DNA of 55,443 nucleotides, from NCBI GenBank assembly GCA_016841765.1, contig JAENYN010000007.1:59015-114457 (forward strand), written 5' to 3'. Within the stretch, counting starts at the first letter, position 1. Each line of letters begins with the position of its first letter. Of the stretch, positions 26,101-34,852 are shown in pieces. The translations under genes and the position numbers were made by a program. Source of the stretch: Guptibacillus hwajinpoensis (GTDB lineage: Bacteria > Bacillota > Bacilli > Bacillales > Bacillaceae_O). Under the pieces are notes generated by a model. That model worked only from the letters and a program-made list of their open reading frames with translations, made no database searches and was not told the origin of the DNA.

Positions 26101-28849
26101 CGACGTCAATATACGCGCCGTAGCTGTCGGTCTTTTCGAACATCGTCGCACCTGTCGGCCAGTTGGCGGAAGGTGAAGCGACATCGTTCCACAACCATGC
26201 GCCGTAGTTTTCGTAATTTCCGTCGTCACGCTTATAGTGGATGCGGATATGGTTATCCGGCACCGGTTCGACGGCCGTATCACCGCCGCTGTCATCACCG
26301 GAGGCTGCAGTACCAGTAATCGCACCGCCCGCAACCGTCAGCAGCACCGTGCCGCCGTCCGCTTTGGCCGGAATCGAAATCTCAATTTCGCCAGTTGCCG
26401 AAGCCGTGTACGTTTGGCCGGAATAATGGTCCTTCACAACTGCATCAGCGGAATCAACCTGCAGCGTCACGTTCTTCGCATCATCGGCGACATTCAAGCC
26501 GATATAAGCCGCTTCGTTTTCAAACTTACGTGCAAACATCATATACTGCTCGGCATCAGAACCGCCGATAAAACTCCGCTCCCCCTTCGCAAACAGGTCG
26601 GAGTAATCGCCGCGGAAGTTCAAAATTTTAGTGTAGTGATCGAGCATATCATTGTTTTCGACCTGATCCCAGGCGAGGTCATAACGGTTGTCGTATTGCG
26701 GATAATTGTTGGCCCCGCTTTGGCCCAGTTCTTCACCGTAATAAATGACCGGCTGGCCTTTGGCGGTCGCCTGCAGCGATGCGGCCAACTTCAGCTTGCC
26801 TTCATCATTTCCCACCGAGTACAAAAACCCGTCTTCATCATGGCTGCCCAAAAACTGACCAAGTGTCGCGGCATTGTCAATCTGGCCGTTGCGGGCCGTC
26901 AGCGCATCATTCGCCGCTTCGAGGTTGCCGCTGACAAAATCACGGGCAATCCCTTTAAAACCGAAGTCCAACAATGAATCCATCATACCAGTGTCGAGAT
27001 AGCCTTTATCATTGCCGGCACTCGCACCCCAAACTTCGCCGATCATTTTGTGCTCCGGCATTTTTTCGGTGATGGCATTTTTGAACGCCATCCACGTTGC
27101 ATCTTCAACATGCTTCACGGTATCGACCCGGAAGTAATCGATCGTGTTGCCGCTCTCAGTTGTCGCCTTGTCGATCCAGCTTGTCTGCCAGTCGATAATC
27201 TGCTGGCGTACGGCCGGGTCTTCCGTTTTTAAATCCGGCAGTCCCGCCAATTCACCGACGACCTCATCAGTGCCGACATTGCTGCCCTGGCGCACCAAAT
27301 CGGCAAAGCGGGCCCTATCTTCATCAGTCGGATAGCCGTCCGGCTGCTCGGCGTCAGGAAGATCGTCCACTTCCTTCAGCCCATAACCGGTATGATTCAA
27401 CACCACATCCACCATGATTTTGATGCCGCGCTCATGAGCCGCATCGATCAGGTTATGGAAATCTACCATTGTTCCGAAGTGCGGGTTTAGCTCTCCGAAA
27501 TTGTTAGCCCAGTAGCCATGGTACCCGTAATAAGGCTCACCGGTATTTTCGTCCGTGGCGTTATACCGGACATCATATTCCACATTTTCGACAATCGGGC
27601 TGATCCAAATCGTGTTCACGCCCAGGTTGTCGAGGTAATCCAGCTTGTCCGTGATGCCTTTAAAATCGCCGCCCTGATACGTGCCGCGCTTGTTCGTATC
27701 ATAACCAACGCCGTATGGATCGTTATTTGCAGAATCACCATCAAAGAAACGGTCCGTCAGCATGAAATATATGATTGACTCATCCCAGTCAAAATCATTT
27801 TCACCGACAGCCTGTCTCGTTTTGACGTCTACCGAAGCCGTTCCTTCATAGTAGTTGCCATACGAATCAACGACCGTAAGCGGAATCGTCTTGGTGCCGG
27901 CGGTCACATCGTCATCGACCGCAATCGTCACTTCCTTCAGTGACGGATCGATTTCCAGCTGTTCCGAGCCGCCGAGCGCCGAAATGTCAGCGGTGATTTT
28001 GCTGACCTCAAGGCCTTCTGTCAGTCCCTGAATATCGACCGACAAGACAGCGTTTTCATTATAGTCGATCGCAGCCGGTTCCACAGTGCCGGTAACCGTC
28101 AGATCGGCCTTATGGAATGTGATGGCTGAAACGCCGTCCACCGTATTGTAATGATCGGTCACTTCCGTCGTCACGCCATCCTTTGTGACAATGTACGTGT
28201 ATTCCGTTGTGCCGTTCGGAATGTTTTCATAGGAAGCTATGAATCTCTCATTCTCCGGCTCATATGCCATATCTATGATTTCACCATTAAACTTCAATGC
28301 TACCTTATCGATTGTATCCATTGCATCGTTCTTAAAAAGCTCTTTATCCCGGTAATAGAATGTCGCATTCCCCTGATTGATGACAGGAGCGGATCCGTCC
28401 GGAACGATCCGGATCTCTTCGACACCGCTTGTGATATATGCCTTTGTCAGCGTGTCGTTTTGATTTACCTGGATAAAACGGTCCCCGAACTCCTTTTCAG
28501 CAGTGTCCCAATTCTCGGTACTCCGCAGGACAAACCCCATTTCCTTCGTTTCCGGAGCAACCGCAATATCCGCTGTCGCCACACCTCCATCATACGAATT
28601 AAAATGGACCATCCCATCCTGCACACCTGTATTCCAAGTCCAAATATTCCACTCGCCGTAAGTCTGGTCATCACGGATGTACGTGAAACGAACCGTTCGA
28701 TTGGTTGAATCCGATGCTGTAACTGATTCAGAAGTACTTGATGAATCCGCAGCCGTTGCCTGCTGAGCCGGCAAAAAAGGGAGCCATAAACTCAACAACA
28801 TGATTGCTGTCATAAAAATGGAGAAACTGCGTTGTCTTTTCCTCTTCAA
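23141..28849 (-). CDS. Secreted bifunctional amylopullulanase (alpha-amylase plus type I pullulanase)
   Basis: 1902 residues from a TTG start at 28849 (GGAGGGG 7 nt upstream). A signal peptide (cleavage after about residue 33) and a CBM41/PUD starch-binding domain (about 51-150) come first. A complete GH13 alpha-amylase unit follows (about 350-840) with catalytic D576 (YFRVDTVKH), E605 (MIGEVWG) and D671 (GSHDEDG). Two further CBM41 repeats lie at about 870 and 978 and a CBM48-like domain at about 1177. The second GH13 unit has the pullulanase signature YNWGYDP and catalytic D1504, E1533 and D1624. It should cut both alpha-1,4 and alpha-1,6 bonds in starch outside the cell. Two-headed enzymes of this size are known from alkaliphilic Bacillus. 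No cell-wall anchor is seen. Confidence 0.93.
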   Translation of the reverse strand: MKRKRQRSFSIFMTAIMLLSLWLPFLPAQQATAADSSSTSESVTASDSTNRTVRFTYIRDDQTYGEWNIWTWNTGVQDGMVHFNSYDGGVATADIAVAPETKEMGFVLRSTENWDTAEKEFGDRFIQVNQNDTLTKAYITSGVEEIRIVPDGSAPVINQGNATFYYRDKELFKNDAMDTIDKVALKFNGEIIDMAYEPENERFIASYENIPNGTTEYTYIVTKDGVTTEVTDHYNTVDGVSAITFHKADLTVTGTVEPAAIDYNENAVLSVDIQGLTEGLEVSKITADISALGGSEQLEIDPSLKEVTIAVDDDVTAGTKTIPLTVVDSYGNYYEGTASVDVKTRQAVGENDFDWDESIIYFMLTDRFFDGDSANNDPYGVGYDTNKRGTYQGGDFKGITDKLDYLDNLGVNTIWISPIVENVEYDVRYNATDENTGEPYYGYHGYWANNFGELNPHFGTMVDFHNLIDAAHERGIKIMVDVVLNHTGYGLKEVDDLPDAEQPDGYPTDEDRARFADLVRQGSNVGTDEVVGELAGLPDLKTEDPAVRQQIIDWQTSWIDKATTESGNTIDYFRVDTVKHVEDATWMAFKNAITEKMPEHKMIGEVWGASAGNDKGYLDTGMMDSLLDFGFKGIARDFVSGNLEAANDALTARNGQIDNAATLGQFLGSHDEDGFLYSVGNDEGKLKLAASLQATAKGQPVIYYGEELGQSGANNYPQYDNRYDLAWDQVENNDMLDHYTKILNFRGDYSDLFAKGERSFIGGSDAEQYMMFARKFENEAAYIGLNVADDAKNVTLQVDSADAVVKDHYSGQTYTASATGEIEISIPAKADGGTVLLTVAGGAITGTAASGDDSGGDTAVEPVPDNHIRIHYKRDDGNYENYGAWLWNDVASPSANWPTGATMFEKTDSYGAYIDVELADGAKNIGFLVMDVTKGDAGKDGGDKGFTITDPDINEIWIKQGSDDVFTYEPVDLPANTVRIHYERDNADYENFGVWNWGDVAAPSENWPTGAKAFDGTDRYGAYVDIELKENAKQIGFITLNRTNGEKDGGDKTFNLLDRYNRLWVRQGDDNVYISPYWEQATGLTSAEVISEDTIQLGFTMTDGLTPESLMAGLDIKDADGAAVSVESAEITGDKTATVKAAFDLDKLPLYVTFAGRMIEADSSWRMLDEMFGYEGEDLGAAYKDGAATLKLWAPKASKVVANFFDKEDAASEIGSIELAKGEKGVWTADIAPGDLNVDDLEGYYYQYEVTNDGLTKKVLDPYAKSMAAFTVDTAGEPGPDGDVVGKAAIVDLSDTDPEGFDQADIDGYEKREDAVIYETHIRDFTSDPSIAGDLNARWGSYKAFIDKLDYIKKLGVTHVQLLPVMAWYYGDETAMGERELEYSAGGNEYNWGYDPHSYFSPDGAYSENPADAELRVKELKELIDAIHDAGMGVVLDVVYTHMAKTSTLNDIVPDYYAFQDAQGNFLGGFGNNLATSHKMAEKLMVDSVKYWFEEYKIDGMRFDMMGDATYPAVQNAYDAAAEVNPDALFIGEGWRTFAGHLSDPALEGMGADQDWMDKTDDVGVFSDEMRNELKSGFGSEGEPRFITGGARDINTIFNNIKGQPSNTADDDPGDMVQYIAAHDNLPLYDVIAQSIKKDPAIPENNLEIHKRVRLGNSLILTSQGTAFLHAGQEYGRTKQWLGEGVPEQKYHELFDEEGDSFGYFIHDSYDSSDAINMFDWEKATDKKDFNVNTTTREYTEGLIELRRSTNAFRLGEKELVDQNISLLDFPEVGDSDLVIAYENVSTDDTGVYYVFVNADDEARTLTLGDYDFSDGVVLVDNDEAGRKKVKSQSGFTMTDDTMTINPLTTVVIKLDRKATEEPAGKDKPEPAQKQRTIELPAKAVAIVNEKNRSGKVEAVVK

Positions 28850-28878
28850 TACACTTCCCCTCCCTGGTTGGTAATAAG

Positions 28879-28896
28879 TTGCGAAAACGTTTGCAC
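28879..28896. promoter_or_regulatory. LacI/CcpA-type operator between promoter and amylopullulanase start
   Basis: GCGAAAACGTTTGCAC is an imperfect palindrome centred on ACGT that resembles cre or MalR-type sites. It lies downstream of the predicted -10 box, where a bound repressor would act as a roadblock. Confidence 0.5.
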
Positions 28897-28905
28897 AAAT
28901 GGATA

Positions 28906-28934
28906 AATAAAAAAAGTCGGCAAACTGCTGTCAG
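28906..28934 (-). promoter_or_regulatory. Predicted sigma-A promoter of the amylopullulanase gene
   Basis: On the minus strand CTGACA (28929-28934) and TTTATT (28906-28911) are 17 bp apart. The -10 is weak (4 of 6). It is bracketed by two LacI-family-type palindromes, consistent with maltose/CcpA control. Confidence 0.4.
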
Positions 28935-28941
28935 AAATCTT

Positions 28942-28957
28942 ATGCAAGCGCTTGTAA
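28942..28957. promoter_or_regulatory. cre-like site upstream of the amylopullulanase promoter
   Basis: TGCAAGCGCTTGTA contains the 10-bp palindrome CAAGCGCTTG and closely matches the CcpA cre consensus. It lies just upstream of the predicted -35 box, so it may be an activator- or repressor-binding site of the LacI/MalR/CcpA family. Confidence 0.6.
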
Positions 28958-29022
28958 CATTCTTCTTGATCTTACACTATTTTCTAATTGGCGGCAATGA
29001 GGAAAAGGATGGAGAGGAAGTG

Positions 29023-29074
29023 AAAAGGTGCCTGACCCCCGGCGCTTTATAGCGCCGGGGGTCAGGCACCTTTT
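29023..29074. repeat. REP-like hairpin, GGTGCCTGACCCC family (copy 3)
   Basis: Perfect arms AAAAGGTGCCTGACC... with inner GGCGCT-TTAT-AGCGCC. It sits between two divergently transcribed genes, where no terminator is needed, which argues that the family is a dispersed repeat rather than simply a terminator. Confidence 0.92.
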
Positions 29075-29199
29075 TCACCATTCTATTCATATGTCGAAAG
29101 AAACCTCCTTTTCTTGCTTTAATACTCCAACAGTTTACAAAATATTCAGTCTACTAATTTTATAATAGAAATGAATTACATAAGAAGGAGGAAAAATAG

Positions 29200-31539
29200 T
29201 TGAAAAAAGGACTTGTTTCGATTGTATCCACTGCTTTATTAATGACCAGCCTCATTACCGGCCCACTCTATGACGCAGCAGCCGCAAAAACGCCCGCATC
29301 ACATTCTGTAACGGTTGAATCTACCAAACTCCTGAAACATGATGGTCATGAAGTGAAAATCGCTCGTGACAGCTATGGTGTGCCTCATGTTTACGGCGAT
29401 GATGAAAACAGCCTGTTTTTTGGCACAGGATTCGCGATGGCTGAGGACAGGCTCTGGCAAGCAGAATTGTCCCGCATTGTCGCAAGCGGACGAATGAGCG
29501 AATTCTTCGGTGGAACTGACCAAAACATAGCACAAGATATTGTTATTCGCCGGGATGGATATACAGACGAAGAGATTATGGAACAGTTCCACTCTCTCCC
29601 GGAATATGTGCAGGATGGCATGCACGCTTACATTGATGGAATCAACCACTATATCGAAACGGTATCACTCTCAGCCCTGCCATTAGAGTTTCAGGGGAAA
29701 AAACCGTCCAAATGGACAATCATTGATTCGTTAAAAGTACAGCAGCTGATGGTCCGCCGTTTTGGTGAAAGCGGTGGCGGAGAATTAAAGACAGCAAAAC
29801 TATTGAACGGCCTGGTAGAAAAATTGGGAACAGAAAAAGGAATGAAAGCTTTCGAAACAGTCTACTGGAAAAATGATCCTGAAGCACCTGTTTCACTGAC
29901 AGAAGAAAGCAACCAGAGCACCAAACCTTCTCCTAAAAAGGACTTCAAGAGCCAGAAGTTCCCTGAAGCTGAGAAGGTTGCCCGGCAGTTAGAAAAAGAA
30001 CAACAGATGAAACTCGACATTGAAAAAGCTTATGGTTTTCCACATAAGGGGGGAAGCAATGCCTGGATTATCGGGCCTTCCCGCAGCGAGTCAGGCGGAA
30101 CCCTTCTCCTCGGCGGGCCGCAGATGGGTTATTCGGTACCGCAAATCGCCCATGAAATCGGCATTCATGGTGCTGGATATAACACCGTTGGAATGGCGTT
30201 TGCCGGCGCTGCAGGGATACCTCTAATCGGGAGAGGAAACGATTATTCCTGGACGACAACAACCGGCGGCGGAGATCAGATCGATACCTTCATTTTAAAA
30301 ATCAATCCGACTAACTCTGAGCAGTACTTTTACAATGGAAAGTGGGTCGATTTTGAAGTCCGGAATGAAACAATTAAAGCAGCAGGTAATGAACCGCTGA
30401 ATTACAAAGTTTATCGAAGTGTTTACGGTCCTGTCATTTATAAGGACAACCAGGTTGCCTACACACAAAAACGGGCTCACTGGGAACAGGAACTGAACGC
30501 CATGACCGGATTTTGGACCTTTAACCGTGCCCATAACATCAAACAGTTTGAAGAGGGCGTCCACCAAATCCCGACTTCCCATAACTTCTTATACAACGAT
30601 AAGCAGGGTAACATCGGGTACTGGATGGCCGGACGAAAGGCCACCCGTTCTGAAGGTAAAGACGGCCGCCTGCCGATGAATGGAGACGGCTCTGAAGAAT
30701 GGCAGGGAATCGAATCGCCTGATACCCTTCCCCATGCAGTCAATCCAAAACAGGGAGTTGTCGCTAACTGGAACAACAAACCGAGCCCTGGTTGGGATAA
30801 CACGGAATGGATTTTCGGAAAAACGCACCGTGTTCAATTCATTCTGGACCAGCTGGCAGCCGATCATTCCATTTCCTTCGCTGACATGAAAGAAATCAAT
30901 AAGAAAGCAGGCACTGTTGACCTGGATGCATACTTCTTTAAGGATGTGCTGTTGGAAAAGGTAAACCGTGACGCCCTGGAAAAAAACGAACTAGAAGCTG
31001 CAACACTAGTGGAAGAATGGGATGGTTATTTCGCTGATAAGGACAAGAATGATTTTTATGATGCACCAGGCACAGTGATTTTCGATAAGTGGTTTGGCGA
31101 GGTTAAGGGAACGGTGCTAAGCAGTCTAAAAGGGACTGGCGTAGACACGGACGATTTGTTGTATAACATTTTGTTGTCTGACCAGGAAACACTGCAAACC
31201 AACTACTCATTCCTCGGACCGCTCGATTTGAATCAAATCGTGACATCGTCTCTTGAAGAAGCGGTGGCAGACTTAAAGGGAAATTATTTTAGTGAAATCC
31301 GTAAAATCAATTTCACCAGTCTGGGAGCAGGCGGAGTTGAACCAATTCCTTACATGAATAGAGGCACATACAACCAGATCACCGAATTCACGAGGAATGA
31401 GGCCAAAAGTGTCAATATCCTTCCTCCAGGCCAGAGTGGAGACAAGCGTTCGGAGCATTTTGATGACCAGCGGGAGATGTATGCGGATTGGGAATATAAA
31501 CCGATGATTATAGACATATTGAAACCAAATAAGCAGTAA
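29200..31539 (+). CDS. Secreted penicillin acylase-family (Ntn) hydrolase
   Basis: 779 residues from a TTG start at 29200, 8 nt after AAGGAGG, with a TATAAT box at 29161-29166 but no good -35. A signal peptide (to about residue 29, DAAAA) directs export. The Ntn-hydrolase precursor layout is clear: an alpha region, a charged linker around residues 240-285, then the autoprocessing nucleophile S286 in GGSNAW, which becomes the N-terminal Ser of the beta chain. Later motifs GRGNDYSWTTTTGGGDQID and YGPV are typical. Family members hydrolyse penicillins, acyl-homoserine lactones or other N-acyl amides. Quorum quenching is one plausible role; the natural substrate is unknown. Confidence 0.9.
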   Translation: MKKGLVSIVSTALLMTSLITGPLYDAAAAKTPASHSVTVESTKLLKHDGHEVKIARDSYGVPHVYGDDENSLFFGTGFAMAEDRLWQAELSRIVASGRMSEFFGGTDQNIAQDIVIRRDGYTDEEIMEQFHSLPEYVQDGMHAYIDGINHYIETVSLSALPLEFQGKKPSKWTIIDSLKVQQLMVRRFGESGGGELKTAKLLNGLVEKLGTEKGMKAFETVYWKNDPEAPVSLTEESNQSTKPSPKKDFKSQKFPEAEKVARQLEKEQQMKLDIEKAYGFPHKGGSNAWIIGPSRSESGGTLLLGGPQMGYSVPQIAHEIGIHGAGYNTVGMAFAGAAGIPLIGRGNDYSWTTTTGGGDQIDTFILKINPTNSEQYFYNGKWVDFEVRNETIKAAGNEPLNYKVYRSVYGPVIYKDNQVAYTQKRAHWEQELNAMTGFWTFNRAHNIKQFEEGVHQIPTSHNFLYNDKQGNIGYWMAGRKATRSEGKDGRLPMNGDGSEEWQGIESPDTLPHAVNPKQGVVANWNNKPSPGWDNTEWIFGKTHRVQFILDQLAADHSISFADMKEINKKAGTVDLDAYFFKDVLLEKVNRDALEKNELEAATLVEEWDGYFADKDKNDFYDAPGTVIFDKWFGEVKGTVLSSLKGTGVDTDDLLYNILLSDQETLQTNYSFLGPLDLNQIVTSSLEEAVADLKGNYFSEIRKINFTSLGAGGVEPIPYMNRGTYNQITEFTRNEAKSVNILPPGQSGDKRSEHFDDQREMYADWEYKPMIIDILKPNKQ

Positions 31540-31545
31540 TAAGCG

Positions 31546-31580
31546 AGTTCCCAGGAAGAGTTCCTGGGAACTTGTTTTGT
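31546..31580 (+). terminator. Rho-independent terminator after the acylase gene
   Basis: Perfect 12-bp arms AGTTCCCAGGAA and TTCCTGGGAACT with a GAG loop, followed by TGTTTTGT, 7 nt after the stop codon. Confidence 0.88.
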
Positions 31581-31795
31581 AAAATAATTGCTTGTGCCTA
31601 TCAATTATTTCTTTAAATATTAAAGCCCGAGGCAGCTAAAATATAGATTGTGCTAATCCATATGCATAAGCTATATTTAACTTGTAATAGTAAAAAAATT
31701 CCTGCACAAACCTAAACAAAACACTTATTAGTTAGCCGCAAAAGGATCGCAACAAAAGCGGTCCCTTTTTAAAAGGCTCCTTTGGAGGAACCCCC

Positions 31796-32612
31796 ATGCT
31801 ATTCTTAGAAAAACACCCACAATACCTCTTCCGTATCGATGTAAGGCCTGAGTTTGTCAATGACCTGGCGGTTGCAGATGATTCCGCAACCGAGCTGCTT
31901 ATCGGGAAAAACAAAGAACCTGGAAAGGCTGCGTTCTTTTACAAATCTGGAAAAACTCTGGATTTACACCGTCAATCAGCATGAAATGGACACCATCCTG
32001 AGGGTAGTCAATCCAAAAATGCTCTATATCTATGAAATGAGAGTAAGCGATCTCTCACTATTGGAAAATCAGACAAATGTCGAAGTCATGGCACTGGAAT
32101 GGAATACAAAAGCCACTCAGTTATGGGATTTATCTAAAAACGTATCCCTGAAGGCGCTGTCGATAACAGACTTCTCGAAGCTGAATTATATCAGCCCTTT
32201 ACAGTACAACAAATCTATCGAAATTTTAGACCTGGCCGGCGGCATTTGGAATAGATTAAAGCTGGACACACTTGAGCCGTTACAATATCTACAACAGCTG
32301 AAATACCTTGGCTTATCAAACATAAAAGTCCAAACCGAATCACTGGAACCGGTATCACACCTGAAAGGGCTGCAAGAACTGAGCATCTCCAATTAATTTC
32401 CTACCGAGGAATATGCGAGATTATCGGTTACTCTGCCACAAACACATTGCGATAAATTTCAACCATACGTAAAAATGGACGACCCAATCGATGAGAAGGA
32501 CGTCATGGTGGTTGGGAAACGAAAACCGTTTTTAAATTCCAAAACGGATAGCAAAAGACTTGAAAAATACGAAGCTCAGTTCAAAGCATTTCAGGACAAG
32601 TATCAATCATAG
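31796..32612 (+). pseudogene. Leucine-rich-repeat protein gene with a frameshift and an in-frame stop
   Basis: The frame opens at ATG 31796 after GGAGGA (MLFLEKHPQYLFRIDVRPEF). It is shifted at the A5 run 31907-31911, where four A would join it to the LRR-like frame (LERLRSFTNLEKLWIY, LKALSITDFSKLNYISPL, LQQLKYLGLSN). That frame meets TAA at 32394-32396 but continues in phase for 72 more codons (from FPTEEYARL) to TAG 32612. Two independent lesions make sequencing error alone unlikely. Such LRR genes are common among small immunity-type genes in Bacillus. It begins the immunity-like island. Confidence 0.82.
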
Positions 32613-32624
32613 GTGGTGTTAAAC

Positions 32625-33040
32625 ATGAAAGATATGCTGCCGCACATCGCCACAAGAAAACCAGGCGCCAAAGAAGAAGATATAAAAGCTGCCGAGGAAA
32701 AGCTCGGTGCAGCTTTCCTGGAACAATACAGGGAACTATGTAAGCTGGTGAATAATCCCGAAATCGGCGAATGGGTTCTTTACCCGATCAGAGACGGTGG
32801 AAATCCGAGAAAGACATGGGATGATGTCGTAAGGCAAAACACGTTAGCCAGGGAAGAAGAAATCCCAGAGCACCTCATCACAATTGCTGAGATGGTTCCG
32901 GCGACCGTTTATGTTTCAAGACCACGAACGGCCAAATGGGTAACGCCCTTTTTATATGGGACCATGAAACAGAAGAGATTGATGAATATGCATCGGATTT
33001 AAGGTAATTTATTCTCTCAGAAGCAGATGGGGGCAGGTGA
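32625..33040 (+). pseudogene. SMI1/KNR4-family immunity-like protein, frameshifted
   Basis: Starts at ATG 32625 after GGTGGTG. The N-terminal frame (ATRKPGAKEEDIKAAEEKLG, WVLYPIRDGG) is typical SMI1/KNR4. Near 32889-32893 one base appears to be missing: restoring an A recovers the expected continuation GSGDRLCFKTTNGQMG then WDHETEEIDEYASDLR, which is currently in another frame. A further in-frame TAA follows before a final TGA at 33038-33040. The uncorrected frame ends at 33002. Members of this fold act as antitoxins or immunity proteins to nuclease toxins in contact-dependent systems. Confidence 0.78.
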
Positions 33041-33630
33041 CTTCCGTGTTCGATTCTTTGGCTCAAGAATTAAATGAGATATACAGGGATGAACAGAAAA
33101 AGCTGCGGACAAATACCGTCCTCTACGGCCATTTAGGGGAAGGGCGATGGCATAGTACGTTACAGCCCCCGTTAACAGATGAGGAAGTCCAGTCTTTTGA
33201 AAAAGAACTGGATCAATCCTCCCCTGCATCCTACCTGGAATTTCTGAAAGCTCACAATGGCTGCTGGCTGTTTGACCTGTTGAGAGTCGCCGGAAAAGAT
33301 GCGGAAACGTATAAAGGCCTAAGCGTCGAGGAACAGGTTCATTTATCTTTTAACCTCTACGATATGCAGGATCTCTACCGAAGAAAGCGAACTCCGGCCG
33401 ACCATTTCATCTTTGCGGACTCTTTCGTAAAAAACACATATTACGTCATAAACCAGGATGAGCAAGTGCTGGAAATTGATTTCAGAACAAAAATAGTCAT
33501 TCAGACTTTCCAGGATTTCAGCACATTCCTCAAAGAATTCATCCGAGAGGGGAAAAAAGATATAGCAGAGAGAACTTACTATGAATTGAATAGACGCACA
33601 ACAGAGGCGGGAAGAGATGACAGTGAGTGA
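33037..33630 (+). CDS. SMI1/KNR4-family protein
   Basis: A 197-residue protein with the SMI1/KNR4 pattern: PPLTDEEVQSFEKELDQSSPASYLEFLKAHNGCWLF followed by a C-terminal strand-rich part with YYVINQDEQVLEID (about residues 45-165). It starts at GTG 33037, overlapping the stop of the previous gene, although GTG 33046 with AGGTGA upstream is also possible. It probably neutralises a cognate toxin or modulates a partner protein. No toxin gene is present nearby. It overlaps the next gene by 14 nt. Confidence 0.75.
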   Translation: MTSVFDSLAQELNEIYRDEQKKLRTNTVLYGHLGEGRWHSTLQPPLTDEEVQSFEKELDQSSPASYLEFLKAHNGCWLFDLLRVAGKDAETYKGLSVEEQVHLSFNLYDMQDLYRRKRTPADHFIFADSFVKNTYYVINQDEQVLEIDFRTKIVIQTFQDFSTFLKEFIREGKKDIAERTYYELNRRTTEAGRDDSE

Positions 33631-34042
33631 AATGGATTGGACCTATTTTATCGGGCAGAAGGTTATCAAGGTTAACTCGGTTGATGGCATGCTACTCGGG
33701 CTCTCATTCGAATCAGCAGCGCTGACAATTGAGTGCCCCTGGAGGCTGCGCACATCGCAGGAAATCGTCATTGGGTATTCAGACTGTATTCATGCACCAG
33801 ACGGATACTCCTCTACGAATGTTGAAACGACCTTAACGGGAAAGAAAATTGCAGGAATCAATCATATTGAAAACACCTCAGACTTGATCCTAGAATTTCA
33901 AGAGAAGCTTTATCTAGACCTGTTCCATGACAGCAATTATTTTGAAGGCTGGCAATTGGAGGGGGATAACGGGTTTCATATCGTCTCATTACCTGGCGGA
34001 TCCTATTCCATATTCCGATCAGAATCGAGTGATGAAAGGTGA
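33617..34042 (+). CDS. DUF6188-like small protein (immunity-type)
   Basis: A 141-residue acidic protein. The ending WQLEGDNGFHIVSLPGG and the early GQKVIKVNSVDG resemble the DUF6188 family of small beta-rich proteins found in immunity-gene arrays; this match is from memory of the family pattern and is moderate. It overlaps both neighbours (14 nt upstream, 4 nt downstream), so it is translated as part of one transcript with them. Confidence 0.6.
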   Translation: MTVSEMDWTYFIGQKVIKVNSVDGMLLGLSFESAALTIECPWRLRTSQEIVIGYSDCIHAPDGYSSTNVETTLTGKKIAGINHIENTSDLILEFQEKLYLDLFHDSNYFEGWQLEGDNGFHIVSLPGGSYSIFRSESSDER

Positions 34043-34443
34043 AATATCAGCAAAAACAGTTCAATCCAGGACTGCGTGACAACATTCAAAGCACAGAAAA
34101 GAAGCTAGAAAGGCTGCTTGAAAACGTAAAGAATGCATACACATCTGACTTCGCTAAGAAACGCCTCACTTTGAGTACAGCCTATGATGAAGAAGGAACT
34201 GACCCGTTTACACCTGGGTATCGCTCCGCCATTTCAATCGGAGTATCAGATGAAACAGAGGAATTAATCGATTTGCACGTGATAAAAATCTGGGAGTGCG
34301 ATCGTTATTTCCTCGGTATGCCCACGTCAAAGAATCTTCCCTGCAGCAAGATTGCTGGCGAGTTGATAGACGAAACACCAGATGAAGTAATGGAAGAAGT
34401 AAACGAATATATCAAGGAATTCTTGAATTCAACGGACGAATAA
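34039..34443 (+). CDS. Hypothetical small protein of the immunity-type island
   Basis: A 134-residue, acidic, mixed alpha/beta protein that starts at GTG 34039 overlapping the previous stop (GTGA). It has a helical N-terminus (NIQSTEKKLERLLENVKNAY) and a central stretch ending DLHVIKIWECDRYFLG, followed by an acidic helical tail. I do not recognise the family. Size, acidity and context match polymorphic-toxin immunity proteins. Confidence 0.6.
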   Translation: MKYQQKQFNPGLRDNIQSTEKKLERLLENVKNAYTSDFAKKRLTLSTAYDEEGTDPFTPGYRSAISIGVSDETEELIDLHVIKIWECDRYFLGMPTSKNLPCSKIAGELIDETPDEVMEEVNEYIKEFLNSTDE

Positions 34444-34456
34444 GGAGACTAAAACG

Positions 34457-34747
34457 ATGAGACTATTCCCAAAAAAGTTCCCGAATGATGAAGATGGACA
34501 AGTATTGAAAATGCTTTATAAAAAGGGAATGGATTTCAACGTTCCCCAGAACGTCGATTTTTTTATTGCGGTTCCAGATAACGCAAGTGGCGAAAAAGTA
34601 TTATCAGCAATACGAGAAAACGGATTTAACGGTGAATTGCATTTTGACGAGGAAACGGGAGATTGGACCTGTTATTGCAATATCAACATGCTGTTAAACT
34701 ATGAAGATATCATTGCGATACAACAGCAGCTTGATGAAATAAGCTAG
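34457..34747 (+). CDS. RraB-domain protein
   Basis: A 96-residue protein covering the whole RraB (RNase E inhibitor B) domain: FPNDEDGQVLKMLYKKG, DFFIAVPDNASGEKVL, ETGDWTCYCN and a YEDIIAIQQQLDEI ending. It starts at ATG 34457 with AAGGAG upstream. In Gram-negatives RraB binds RNase E; Bacillus lacks that enzyme, and RraB-like domains also occur in immunity-gene arrays, which is the more likely context here. Confidence 0.8.
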   Translation: MRLFPKKFPNDEDGQVLKMLYKKGMDFNVPQNVDFFIAVPDNASGEKVLSAIRENGFNGELHFDEETGDWTCYCNINMLLNYEDIIAIQQQLDEIS

Positions 34748-34852
34748 CCTTACAAAGGGTATATAGATGGCTGGGGAATGATGGTTGAGTAGAAGCGGTG
34801 CGTTCACTGACCTTCAGACCATAAAAATCCACTTAATTAATGGGAGCACATC

